DNA from: GWE2-51-13 sp942492825
Lineage (GTDB): Bacteria; Bacillota_I; Bacilli_A; Erysipelotrichales; Erysipelotrichaceae
DNA length: 64,000 nucleotides
Assembly: GCA_942492825.1 (NCBI GenBank)
Contig: OW818635.1
Location: forward strand, 434,001-498,000
Direction of reading: 5' to 3'
Part shown: piece after piece, positions 25,608-33,600 of the stretch
How the letters are laid out: each line of letters opens with the position of its first letter
How positions within the stretch are numbered: the first letter of the stretch is position 1
The notes under the pieces: generated by a model
Told to the model about the DNA's origin: nothing
What the model saw: only the letters and a program-made list of their open reading frames with translations
Databases searched by the model: none
Made by a program: the position numbers and the translations under genes

Positions 25608-25635
25608 AACAAAAGCGCTTGAGGCGCTTTTGTTT
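25607..25635. terminator. Bidirectional terminator between the radical SAM gene and rbfA
   Basis: Perfect 12-base arms AAACAAAAGCGC (25607-25618) and GCGCTTTTGTTT (25624-25635) with a 5-base loop. T-rich ends exist in both directions. It overlaps both stop codons and serves both convergent genes. Confidence 0.93.
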
Positions 25636-25978
25636 AGGAATCTTTCTTTACTTCGTCCAGAATCGAATCGATCCGCTGTCCCCGATCAAACGAGGTGTCC
25701 AAGTGGAACGAGATTTCCGGCGTCTTGCGGATACTCAACTTTTTACCCAATGCCGAGCGGATGTATCCCTTCGTCTTATTTAAGGCTTCAAGTTGCTTTT
25801 CGGGATTCTTGGACTTGTCCAAGAACGTGACGTAAATCTTACAGTAGGAATTATCATTGGTCAAATCGACATCCGTTACCGTGACAAATCCGATATTCGG
25901 ATCTTTCACTTCGAACTGGATCATTTCGGAGACTTCCTTCAAAATGATGCCGGCGATCCGTTCTTGTCTGACGCCCAT
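25634..25978 (-). CDS. rbfA: 30S ribosome-binding factor A
   Basis: Small KH-fold protein for late 30S maturation (114 residues). It has the family start RQERIAGIILKEVSEMIQ and the KTPEISFHLDTSFDRGQRID end. AAGGGGG stands before the ATG. It is the last gene of the rimP operon, 19 bases after infB, and ends in the bidirectional terminator. Confidence 0.95.
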   Translation of the reverse strand: MGVRQERIAGIILKEVSEMIQFEVKDPNIGFVTVTDVDLTNDNSYCKIYVTFLDKSKNPEKQLEALNKTKGYIRSALGKKLSIRKTPEISFHLDTSFDRGQRIDSILDEVKKDS

Positions 25979-25997
25979 GGATATTCCCCCTTTCTTG

Positions 25998-27854
25998 CTA
26001 GACTTGTTTAACTTCCTGGTCTTCGTATGCTTCGATTATATCATTTTCTTTGATGTCGTTGAAGTTTTCGATCGTCAAACCGCATTCATAACCGGCAGCA
26101 ACATCTTTCGCGTCGTTTTGGAAACGCTTGAGAGAGTTCAATTGTCCTTCATAGACGACGATCCCGTCACGGATCAAGCGGACTTTACAGTTACGGATGA
26201 TCTTCCCGTCAGTAACCATACACCCGGCGATCGTACCGATTTTGGAGACTTTGAAGGTTTGACGAACGCTAGCTTGTCCAAGAACGACTTCCTTGTAGAC
26301 CGGAGCCAACATCCCCTTCATCGCCAATTCCATTTCTTCGACGGCTTTGTAGATGATGTTATAGAGACGGATTTCGACGCCTTCTTCTTCGGCTTTCTTA
26401 CGTACGACCGCATCCGGACGGACGTTGAAACCGATGATCAGAGCTTTGGATGCGGATGCCAACATGACATCGGATTCCGAGATGGCACCGGCGGTAGCGC
26501 GGATGACATTGACTTTAATATTGTGGACGTCGATCTTTTCAAGGGATTGACGTACCGCTTCGGCGGAACCCGAAACGTCGGCTTTTAAGACGACCGGGAT
26601 TTCTTGGACAACACCGTCGGCGATTTGCTTCGAGAGATCATCCAAGCTAAGCGCGGATGATTGTTTACGTTCAGCTTCTATTTTAGTCTGCGAACGGCTT
26701 TCCGCGATTTCACGGGCTTTACGTTCGTTATCGAAGACTTTGAAGATATCACCGGCGACCGGGACATCGTTCAAGCCGATGATTTCGACCGGCATCGCCG
26801 GTTCGGCCTTTTTGATTTCACGTCCGCGATCATCCGTCATTTTACGGACTTTCCCGAAACAAGCCCCGACAACGATGATATCGCCGGTATTGAGGGTTCC
26901 GTTTTGAACCAACAATGTCGTGACCGGACCGCGTCCTTTATCCAGACGCGCTTCGATGACGGTACCGGTGGCCATCCGTTTGGGATTGGCCTTGAATCCT
27001 TGAACTTCGGACAAAACCAAAATCGTTTCCAAAAGTTCGTGGACGCCGAGTCCCGTTTTGGCGGAACATTTGACGAAAATCGTTTCGCCGCCCCATTCTT
27101 CAGGGGTTAAGCCAAGGTCGGCCATACCGTTATAAATGCGCTCGGTGTTGGCACCGGGTTTGTCCATTTTGTTGACGGCGACGATGATCGGAACCCCGGC
27201 CGCTTTGGCATGGTCGATCGCTTCTTTGGTTTGCGGCATGACACCGTCATCGGCCGCGACCACGATGATCGCGATGTCGGTGACTTTGGCGCCGCGGGCA
27301 CGCATCGCGGTGAACGCTTCGTGACCCGGGGTATCCAGGAAGGTGACTTTCTTGCCGTTGACGGAGACTTGATAGGCCCCGATGTGCTGCGTGATTCCAC
27401 CGAACTCGCCATCGACGACTTTGGTTTTACGGATCATATCCAACAAGGTGGTTTTTCCATGGTCGACGTGTCCCATGATCGTGACGACCGGGGGACGTTC
27501 GCTTAAGTTCGCTTCGTCATCTTCGATTTCATCTTCCAAACTATCGGGATCGATCACGACTTCCTTGGTTGCTTCCACATTGTAATCCATGCATACGAGT
27601 TGGATCGTTTCTTCGTCCAAACTTGTGTTGATCGTGACCATTTTGCCCAACAAAAACAACAGCTTGATGATATCGCTGGCGTTGCGGTTGAGCTTTTCGG
27701 CGAACTGGCCGACCGTCATCCCTTCCGTATACGTGATCTTACTTACCGTATCGACCCTCTGACGCGGCGTAAAACTTGGCGTGTTCGAGCCGTGTCCCTT
27801 GTGCTGTTGCTGCTGGGGACGTCGTGTGTTTCCTCTTTTAACCGGTTTTTTCAT
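25998..27854 (-). CDS. infB: Translation initiation factor IF-2
   Basis: GTPase that places initiator tRNA on the 30S subunit. The 618 residues comprise a short basic N-terminal region with one IF2_N module (GMTVGQFAEKLNRNASDII), the G domain (GHVDHGKTTLLD, DTPGHEAFTAMRARG, NKMD), and the two C-terminal beta-barrel domains. The N-terminal part is much shorter than in Bacillus IF-2. The ATG at 27854 has GAGGTAAAAGC before it; in-frame sequence upstream runs into the preceding gene. Confidence 0.97.
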   Translation of the reverse strand: MKKPVKRGNTRRPQQQQHKGHGSNTPSFTPRQRVDTVSKITYTEGMTVGQFAEKLNRNASDIIKLLFLLGKMVTINTSLDEETIQLVCMDYNVEATKEVVIDPDSLEDEIEDDEANLSERPPVVTIMGHVDHGKTTLLDMIRKTKVVDGEFGGITQHIGAYQVSVNGKKVTFLDTPGHEAFTAMRARGAKVTDIAIIVVAADDGVMPQTKEAIDHAKAAGVPIIVAVNKMDKPGANTERIYNGMADLGLTPEEWGGETIFVKCSAKTGLGVHELLETILVLSEVQGFKANPKRMATGTVIEARLDKGRGPVTTLLVQNGTLNTGDIIVVGACFGKVRKMTDDRGREIKKAEPAMPVEIIGLNDVPVAGDIFKVFDNERKAREIAESRSQTKIEAERKQSSALSLDDLSKQIADGVVQEIPVVLKADVSGSAEAVRQSLEKIDVHNIKVNVIRATAGAISESDVMLASASKALIIGFNVRPDAVVRKKAEEEGVEIRLYNIIYKAVEEMELAMKGMLAPVYKEVVLGQASVRQTFKVSKIGTIAGCMVTDGKIIRNCKVRLIRDGIVVYEGQLNSLKRFQNDAKDVAAGYECGLTIENFNDIKENDIIEAYEDQEVKQV

Positions 27855-27858
27855 GCTT

Positions 27859-28161
27859 TTACCTCTTTTCGATGCTTGCTGCGGCGAGTTTCGCAAACCC
27901 ATCGTCGGTGATCCCGACGGCGGCGATGTGCGAGAATCCGATCGCCAACGACAGCTCTGGCATACTCAGACTTTCATAACAGGGAATCTCATAATAACGG
28001 CACTTGTCGCTGACGACTTTTTTCGTACGATCGGAAGCGTCGTTGGCGAGCAATACCATCCGGATCTTACGAGCCCGGATCCCGTCCATCATCTTGCTAC
28101 CGACCAAGATACAGCCGGCACGCTTGGCGAGACCAAGCGTGTTGGCGATGTTAGCTGCCAC
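27859..28161 (-). CDS. L7Ae-family ribosome-associated protein YlxQ
   Basis: A 100-residue kink-turn RNA-binding protein of the L7Ae/L30e fold, located between ylxR and infB as in Bacillus. Visible pattern: TLGLAKRAGCILVGSKMM near the start and ARKIRMVLLANDASDRT. The start is a GTG inside the ylxR end (11-base overlap), with GAGG eight bases before it. Its cellular target is not established. Confidence 0.9.
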   Translation of the reverse strand: MAANIANTLGLAKRAGCILVGSKMMDGIRARKIRMVLLANDASDRTKKVVSDKCRYYEIPCYESLSMPELSLAIGFSHIAAVGITDDGFAKLAAASIEKR

Positions 28162-28411
28162 CGACTAAACCTCGTAACTCTTCGTAAATTTCATCCGGGA
28201 TGGCACATTCAAGCGCACGCGCCAGCGCCCCTTTTTTCTTGCATAACTCGATCGCTTCCAAGGTTTTCGCCACGTAAGCGCCGCGTCCGTTACTACGCCC
28301 GGTCAAATCGACTTTGACTTGACCTTCGGGTGTCCGGACGATCCGGACCAATTCTTTCTTCGGCAACTGCGCCATCGTCGCGACGCAGCGGCGCATCGGG
28401 ATTTTCTTCAT
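28151..28411 (-). CDS. YlxR-family protein (RNase P modulator RnpM type)
   Basis: An 86-residue protein of the YlxR fold. Family marks are the MRRCVATMAQLPKKELVRIVR start, where CxxxxxxxPKxEL(V/I)R is typical, and GRSNGRGAYVAK near residue 48. In Bacillus the orthologue has been reported to bind RNase P RNA. It lies between nusA (18 bases upstream) and ylxQ. Confidence 0.92.
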   Translation of the reverse strand: MKKIPMRRCVATMAQLPKKELVRIVRTPEGQVKVDLTGRSNGRGAYVAKTLEAIELCKKKGALARALECAIPDEIYEELRGLVGGS

Positions 28412-28429
28412 GCCCGCACCTGCCTTTCG

Positions 28430-30088
28430 CTATTTCTCTTCGTAGAAATCCTCAAATTCATCGAAGTCGATCTCTTCTTCATACCAGGTATTCTTCGCTT
28501 CGATTTCCTGTTGTTTCGCAATCTCTTCCAACTCTTCCGGCGTATACTCCGGCTTGATATCGTAATCCTTATCCTTACGGATATCGGAAGCGCGTAAACG
28601 ACGTTCCTCCGCATCCGCTTTTGGTTTACGACGAACGGGCTTCTCGTCTTTCTTCTCTAAGGTCTTCGGAGCGTCGATGACGGTTTCCAAACGGGAAACA
28701 TAACCTGAACGTTCTTTCGGTTCCTTCTTAACGACTTTTTCTTTCGGCGCTTCGACCTTCGGCGTTTCGACCGGTTTGGCGACCGGACGATAGGCCGGAC
28801 GCATTTTCTCAACGACCGGTTCCGGTTTCGTCGCTTCGACGACCGGTGCTTTTTCGATCGGGGTTTTTTCAATCGGTGTTTCAACGATCGGTTGTACGCT
28901 GACGACTTCTTCAACGGATTCGATCGCTTGGTTCGCGCTTTCGAGTTTGGCTTTTTCTTCCGCCAGTTTCAACGCTTTCTTCTCAAGCAACTTCGCTTCG
29001 AGTTCAAGCGCGTAATCCTGCGCGAGTTTCTTCCATTGGATGCCTTGTTCCTCGACCTCGGTCTTGGACTTGATATCGATGCGTAAGCCGGTCAAACGGA
29101 CCGCCAAGCGGGCGTTCTTCCCTTTTTTACCGATTGCTAAGGAGAGTTGGTTGTCATCTACGACCACCAACAAGCCTTTTTTCTCGCCCGAAGGCATAAC
29201 GGCTAAAATTTGGGCCGGGCTTAAGCTGTTTTTGATCAGTTCGGTGATGTTTTCACTCCACTCGAAAATATCGATTTTTTCACCGCGAAGTTCTTCGATG
29301 ACGACTTGGACACGCGAACCGCGCGGACCGATACAGGCACCGATCGGATCGACATCTTCCCTTTTACTGGCGACGGCCATCTTTGTACGTTCGCCCGCTT
29401 CACGCGCGATTGCTTTGATTTCCACGATCCCTTGGAAGATTTCCGGGACTTCTTTTTCGAAAAGACGTTTCACAAGCTTCGCGTCTGCACGCGAAACGAG
29501 GACTTGGGCGCCTTTGGTATCTTTGGAGACTTCGGTAATAACTAAGCGGACTTTTTGTCCCTCTTTGTAGGTTTCGTTGGGCATCTGGGCGGCTTTCGGC
29601 ATCATCGCCAAGGTTTTACCTAAGTTGACGACGACGAATTTCTCTTCGACCGATTCGATCATTCCGATAACCATTTCGTCCAGTTTATCGATGTATTCAT
29701 CGTAAACGGCCTGTTTCTCGGCTTCGCGGATCTTTTGCTTCATGACGTTCTTGGCTAAAAGAGCGGCGGCACGACCTAAATCGTCGATATTGACCTTGAC
29801 GTTGTATAAACCGCCAAGTTCAAGGCTTTGGTCTTTTTCTTTGGCGTCGGACAACGAGATTTCAAGCTCCTCGTCTTCCACTTCCTCAACGACCGTATAC
29901 TGTTGGTAAAGACTGACCTCCCCGGTCTTCTCGTCGATATTGACGTGGACCAGCGCATCGGGAATTTCGATATGTTTCCGATAAGCTTTCGCCAGCGCTT
30001 CCTGCAGCGCCGCCAGGACGATTTCTTTGGAGATGTTGCGGTCGCCTTCGATGGCTTGCATGGCCGCTAAAAAATCTTTGAAGTTCAT
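28430..30088 (-). CDS. nusA: Transcription factor NusA with a long C-terminal extension
   Basis: Binds RNA polymerase and modulates pausing, termination and antitermination. Standard order: N-terminal polymerase-binding domain (1-130), S1 domain, KH1 and KH2 (GACIGPRGSRVQVVIEEL; LAIGKKGKNARLAVRLTG) ending near residue 345. Unlike the 371-residue Bacillus protein, this one runs on for about 200 residues. The extra part is a charged, Pro/Lys/Glu-rich region with near-repeats (VETPIEKTPIEKAPVVE) and a very acidic end (EEEIDFDEFEDFYEEK). AGGAGG-like GGAGGAAAGAGG precedes the ATG. Confidence 0.96.
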   Translation of the reverse strand: MNFKDFLAAMQAIEGDRNISKEIVLAALQEALAKAYRKHIEIPDALVHVNIDEKTGEVSLYQQYTVVEEVEDEELEISLSDAKEKDQSLELGGLYNVKVNIDDLGRAAALLAKNVMKQKIREAEKQAVYDEYIDKLDEMVIGMIESVEEKFVVVNLGKTLAMMPKAAQMPNETYKEGQKVRLVITEVSKDTKGAQVLVSRADAKLVKRLFEKEVPEIFQGIVEIKAIAREAGERTKMAVASKREDVDPIGACIGPRGSRVQVVIEELRGEKIDIFEWSENITELIKNSLSPAQILAVMPSGEKKGLLVVVDDNQLSLAIGKKGKNARLAVRLTGLRIDIKSKTEVEEQGIQWKKLAQDYALELEAKLLEKKALKLAEEKAKLESANQAIESVEEVVSVQPIVETPIEKTPIEKAPVVEATKPEPVVEKMRPAYRPVAKPVETPKVEAPKEKVVKKEPKERSGYVSRLETVIDAPKTLEKKDEKPVRRKPKADAEERRLRASDIRKDKDYDIKPEYTPEELEEIAKQQEIEAKNTWYEEEIDFDEFEDFYEEK

Positions 30089-30105
30089 TTTCCTCTTTCC
30101 TCCGG

Positions 30106-30576
30106 TTAAAGGCGAACCGCCAGTCGGATATAGTCGATATTGTCGTCGGTAAATTCCAAGGTCTTCGTCAAGGCTTTGTCGCGGTAGGACAAGGTTCCCT
30201 TGCCGTCGGCGTACGTGACAAGCGTTCCCGTCACTTCAAGCTGTTTGTTGACCGGATGCTGAAATCGAATGAAAACGTCTTTACCGATCGCATACGCGAT
30301 GTCTTCGGCCCCGTGAAGCTCACGCTCGGCGCCGGGTGAACAAACTTCCAGATAATACTCGGTCGCGGCGATTTCCTCGTGCTGATCCAAGACATCGGAA
30401 ATCTGTTGCGAGACACTGGCGCAGGTGTCCAGATCCATCGAACCGTCAGGCCGCATGATGGCGACTTGCAGCACCAACATTCCTGACTGATGGACCCATT
30501 TGCACTCCGCCAAACGCAGGTCGGACGCGTGCAAAATCGGTGTGATGAGTGATACGACGTTTTCCATTGGTTTCAT
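30106..30576 (-). CDS. rimP: Ribosome maturation factor RimP
   Basis: Assists 30S subunit assembly. The 156 residues carry the family motifs (D/V)C..VS..I.. as LDTCASVSQQISDVLD and YYLEVCSPGAERELHGAED. The ATG at 30576 is preferred over an internal Met 3 codons later because GAGGG lies 8 bases before it. It is the first gene of rimP-nusA-ylxR-ylxQ-infB-rbfA, with a leader of about 55 bases containing a strong hairpin. Confidence 0.94.
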   Translation of the reverse strand: MKPMENVVSLITPILHASDLRLAECKWVHQSGMLVLQVAIMRPDGSMDLDTCASVSQQISDVLDQHEEIAATEYYLEVCSPGAERELHGAEDIAYAIGKDVFIRFQHPVNKQLEVTGTLVTYADGKGTLSYRDKALTKTLEFTDDNIDYIRLAVRL

Positions 30577-30600
30577 GTGTTTCCCTCAAACAATAACGAA

Positions 30601-30618
30601 GGAGTGGCGAACCACTCC
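30601..30618 (-). promoter_or_regulatory. Stable hairpin in the rimP-nusA leader
   Basis: Minus strand: GGAGTGG (30618-30612), TTCG loop, CCACTCC (30607-30601), a perfect 7-base stem with one more G on the 5' side. It falls between the promoter and rimP. It is followed by TTCGTTATTGTTT, which is only partly T-rich, so it may be a weak attenuator, an mRNA stabiliser, or a late terminator for polC. Confidence 0.6.
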
Positions 30619-30637
30619 CTGTTTTCTATGCGTAGAT

Positions 30638-30666
30638 ATTATACGTCTTTTTGGATATGATTGCAA
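30638..30666 (-). promoter_or_regulatory. Promoter of the rimP-nusA-infB operon
   Basis: Minus strand: -35 TTGCAA (30666-30661), 17-base spacer, -10 TATAAT (30643-30638). It starts 4 bases after the polC stop. Confidence 0.85.
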
Positions 30667-30669
30667 GTA

Positions 30670-33600
30670 TTAGAACAAGCTCATCTGATTCTGGTCCTGC
30701 ATCCCTTTTAGGACTCCCAGAACCTCGAGTTTGCGTAATTGCGTCGAATTGATCAACGTACGCGTCAGTAAATCTTCCTTCGATAAGAAGGGGGCTTTTT
30801 GTCGTTCTTCCACGATCGACTTCCCGACGTTTCCGCCCAATCCATCCAACACCGTAAACGGCGGGATGATACGGTTGGCATGTTCAGGATCCACGATAAA
30901 CTCGTTGGCGGCGGACCGATATAGGTCGATGTTGGTGAACTCCAACCCGCGACATGCCATTTCATAGGCGACTTCCAAGGTCGTAATCAGATCGGCTTCT
31001 TTCGCGGTGACGGTTTTCTTGAGTTCGTTGTCGGAAAGACGTTGACTGATATCGCTCATCCGGGCACTGATGGATTGCGCGCCTTTCACCATCGTTTCGA
31101 TCTCATATGAGGAACAACGGATGGAGAAGAATACCGCGTAATAGACGGCCGGTTGATGGACCTTAAACCAAGCGACCCGGACAGCCATGATGACATAGGC
31201 GACCGCATGCGCTTTCGGGAACATGTATTTGATTTTCTTACAGGAATCGATATACCAGTCCGGAACCTTATTCTCCTTCATCAAGGCGACCCATTCATCT
31301 TTGAGTCCCTTGCCTTTTCGGACGGATTCCATGATATCGAAGGCTTTTTTCGGAGGTAAACCCATGTGTATCAAATTGACCATGATATCGTCGCGACATC
31401 CGATGACATCTTGCAACGTCATCCCCTGCTCGACTAAACTTCTCGCGTTGCCCATCCATACATCGGTGCCGTGCGATAAGCCGGAAATACGTACCAGATC
31501 TGAAAATTTCTTCGGTTTGGTAAGTTCAAGCATGTTGCGGGTCAGATTAGTTCCGAATTCGGGTAATCCGACAGCTCCGGTTTTTTCGAAGTATTTACGC
31601 GGATCAAGATGCAAAGGTTCGATCGAAGAGAACAATTTCATGACTTCGGGATCGTTCATCGGAACTGTTGTGGGATCGATTCCCGAAAACCGTTCAAGCA
31701 TTTTCATGGCGGTCGGATCGACGTGTCCCAAGATATCGAGTTTTAAGACGTTATCGTGAATGTCGGCGAACTCGAAGTGAGTCGTCAACCATTCGGAGTT
31801 GGCATTGTTGGCGGGATATTGGATCGGTGTGAAGTCGTGGACATCCATGTCTTGCGGAATAACGATGATCCCACCCGGATGTTGACCGGTCGTACGTTTG
31901 ACCCCTTCGCACCCGTTGGCGACATAGGTGTTGAAGGCTTGGCGATGCGGGGTTTCAAGTCCCATTTCTTCTTCGAAGCCCCGAAGATAACCGAATGCCG
32001 TTTTTTGTGCGACCGTCCCGATCGTGCCGGCACGATAGACATTCTTTTCGCCGAAAAGGACTTTAGTATAGGCATGCGCTTTGTCTTGATAATCCCCGGA
32101 GAAGTTGAGGTCGATATCCGGGACTTTGTCGCCTTCGAAACCCAAGAAAGTTTCAAACGGAATGTCCTGTCCGTCACCGGACATCAAGGTACCGCACTGC
32201 GGACAACATTTATCGGGCAAATCATAACCGCTTCCGACTTGACCGTCTTCGAAGAACTCGCTGAATTGGCATTGCGGGCAGACATAGTGCGGGGCTAAGG
32301 GATTGACTTCCGTGATGTTGGCCATCGTCGCGACGAAGGATGAGCCGACCGATCCGCGTGAACCAACCAGATACCCGTCTTCCAAGGATTTCTTCACCAA
32401 CAAATGGGCGATGTAATAGACGACCGAAAAGCCGTGTCCGATAATCGAATTCAATTCTTTCTCCAAACGCTTGGATACGATCTCCGGTAACGGATTCCCA
32501 TACTTTACCAACGCGTTTTGGTGGCAGATTTCCGATAATTTGACATCCGCCCCTTCAATGGTCGGGGTATACAACCGGTCTTTAACCGGGAAAACATTTT
32601 CGATTTTTTCCGCCATATACTTAGGCGTATCAACGATCAGGCGCTGGGCGGTGGCACGATCCACGAAGGAAAAACACTCGAACATCTCGTTGGTCGTTCT
32701 GAAATGCTGGTCGGGCATAGTTGTCATACGCCGGCGCATCGTGTTGTAGATGTAGAGCGGATGACGAACACCGCCGATCCCTTGGGATTGTATGTAGACA
32801 TCGCGGAATTTCTTTTGCGCTTTGTCGACATAATGCGCATCGCCGGTCGCGATGACTGGGATCCGTAGTTTATCCGCTGTTTCGATGATGTTACGCAAAA
32901 TCGAAATCAACCGTTGTTGGCTTGGTAGACTGTTTTGCTCGACAAGGATGCGGTAGTTTTCGGGCGGTTGAACTTCGATGTAGTCGTAAAACTTCATCGC
33001 TTCTTCCAAGTCTTCCTGTGATTTGGTCATCGCGAGGTCGAAGATTTCGCCGTTCAGACAAGCGCTGCCCAAAAGCAGATTCGCACGTTTTAACGCTAAG
33101 TCTTCGCGACAGATCCGCGGTTCGGCCGCCGATTCTTCGTCGTCCTTCTTCGCTTTTCCGGTTGTCGCCAAACGGACGGTATGCGACAGAGTCACCAATT
33201 CGAACAGATCTTTTAGTCCTTGTTGATTCTTCGCAAGCACGACGATGTGGTTTTTCATGACTTTTTTAAACGAATCTTCGTCTTGGATGTTTTGTAAGTC
33301 ACCGATCGTTTTCACGTTTGCGACAATTTGTTCGCTTAACAATTTCGCGAAAACCTGACTTAACAGTTCAGCATCATAATCCGCGCGGTGCGCGATTTCC
33401 TCATCATATGCTATCTTATAGTTGCGGGCGACATTCCCAAGTTTATAGGAACGTCGATCTTTCAGTACCGCGCGTGCCAAATCCAAGGTATCGATGACCG
33501 TGTTGGTCAAAGTGGACTTGCCATATCGTTTTAAAGTCGCGTTCATAAAGCCGATATCAAACGATGCGTTGTGCGCAACTAAAACATCGTCTTTGAAGAA

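Noticed and set aside
25857..26588. Long open frame antisense to infB (plus strand)
   Set aside because: It mirrors the infB codon pattern, has no ribosome site and a composition typical of antisense frames; infB is certain.
28657..28914. Lys/Arg-rich frame antisense or alternate to the nusA tail
   Set aside because: It is the other-frame reading of the repetitive Pro/Lys/Glu tail of NusA; no start signals.
28730..28920. Near-repeats in the nusA tail considered as DNA tandem repeats
   Set aside because: The units are protein-level and imperfect (EKTP/EKAP/ETPK); no exact DNA unit recurs, so it is not annotated as a repeat element.
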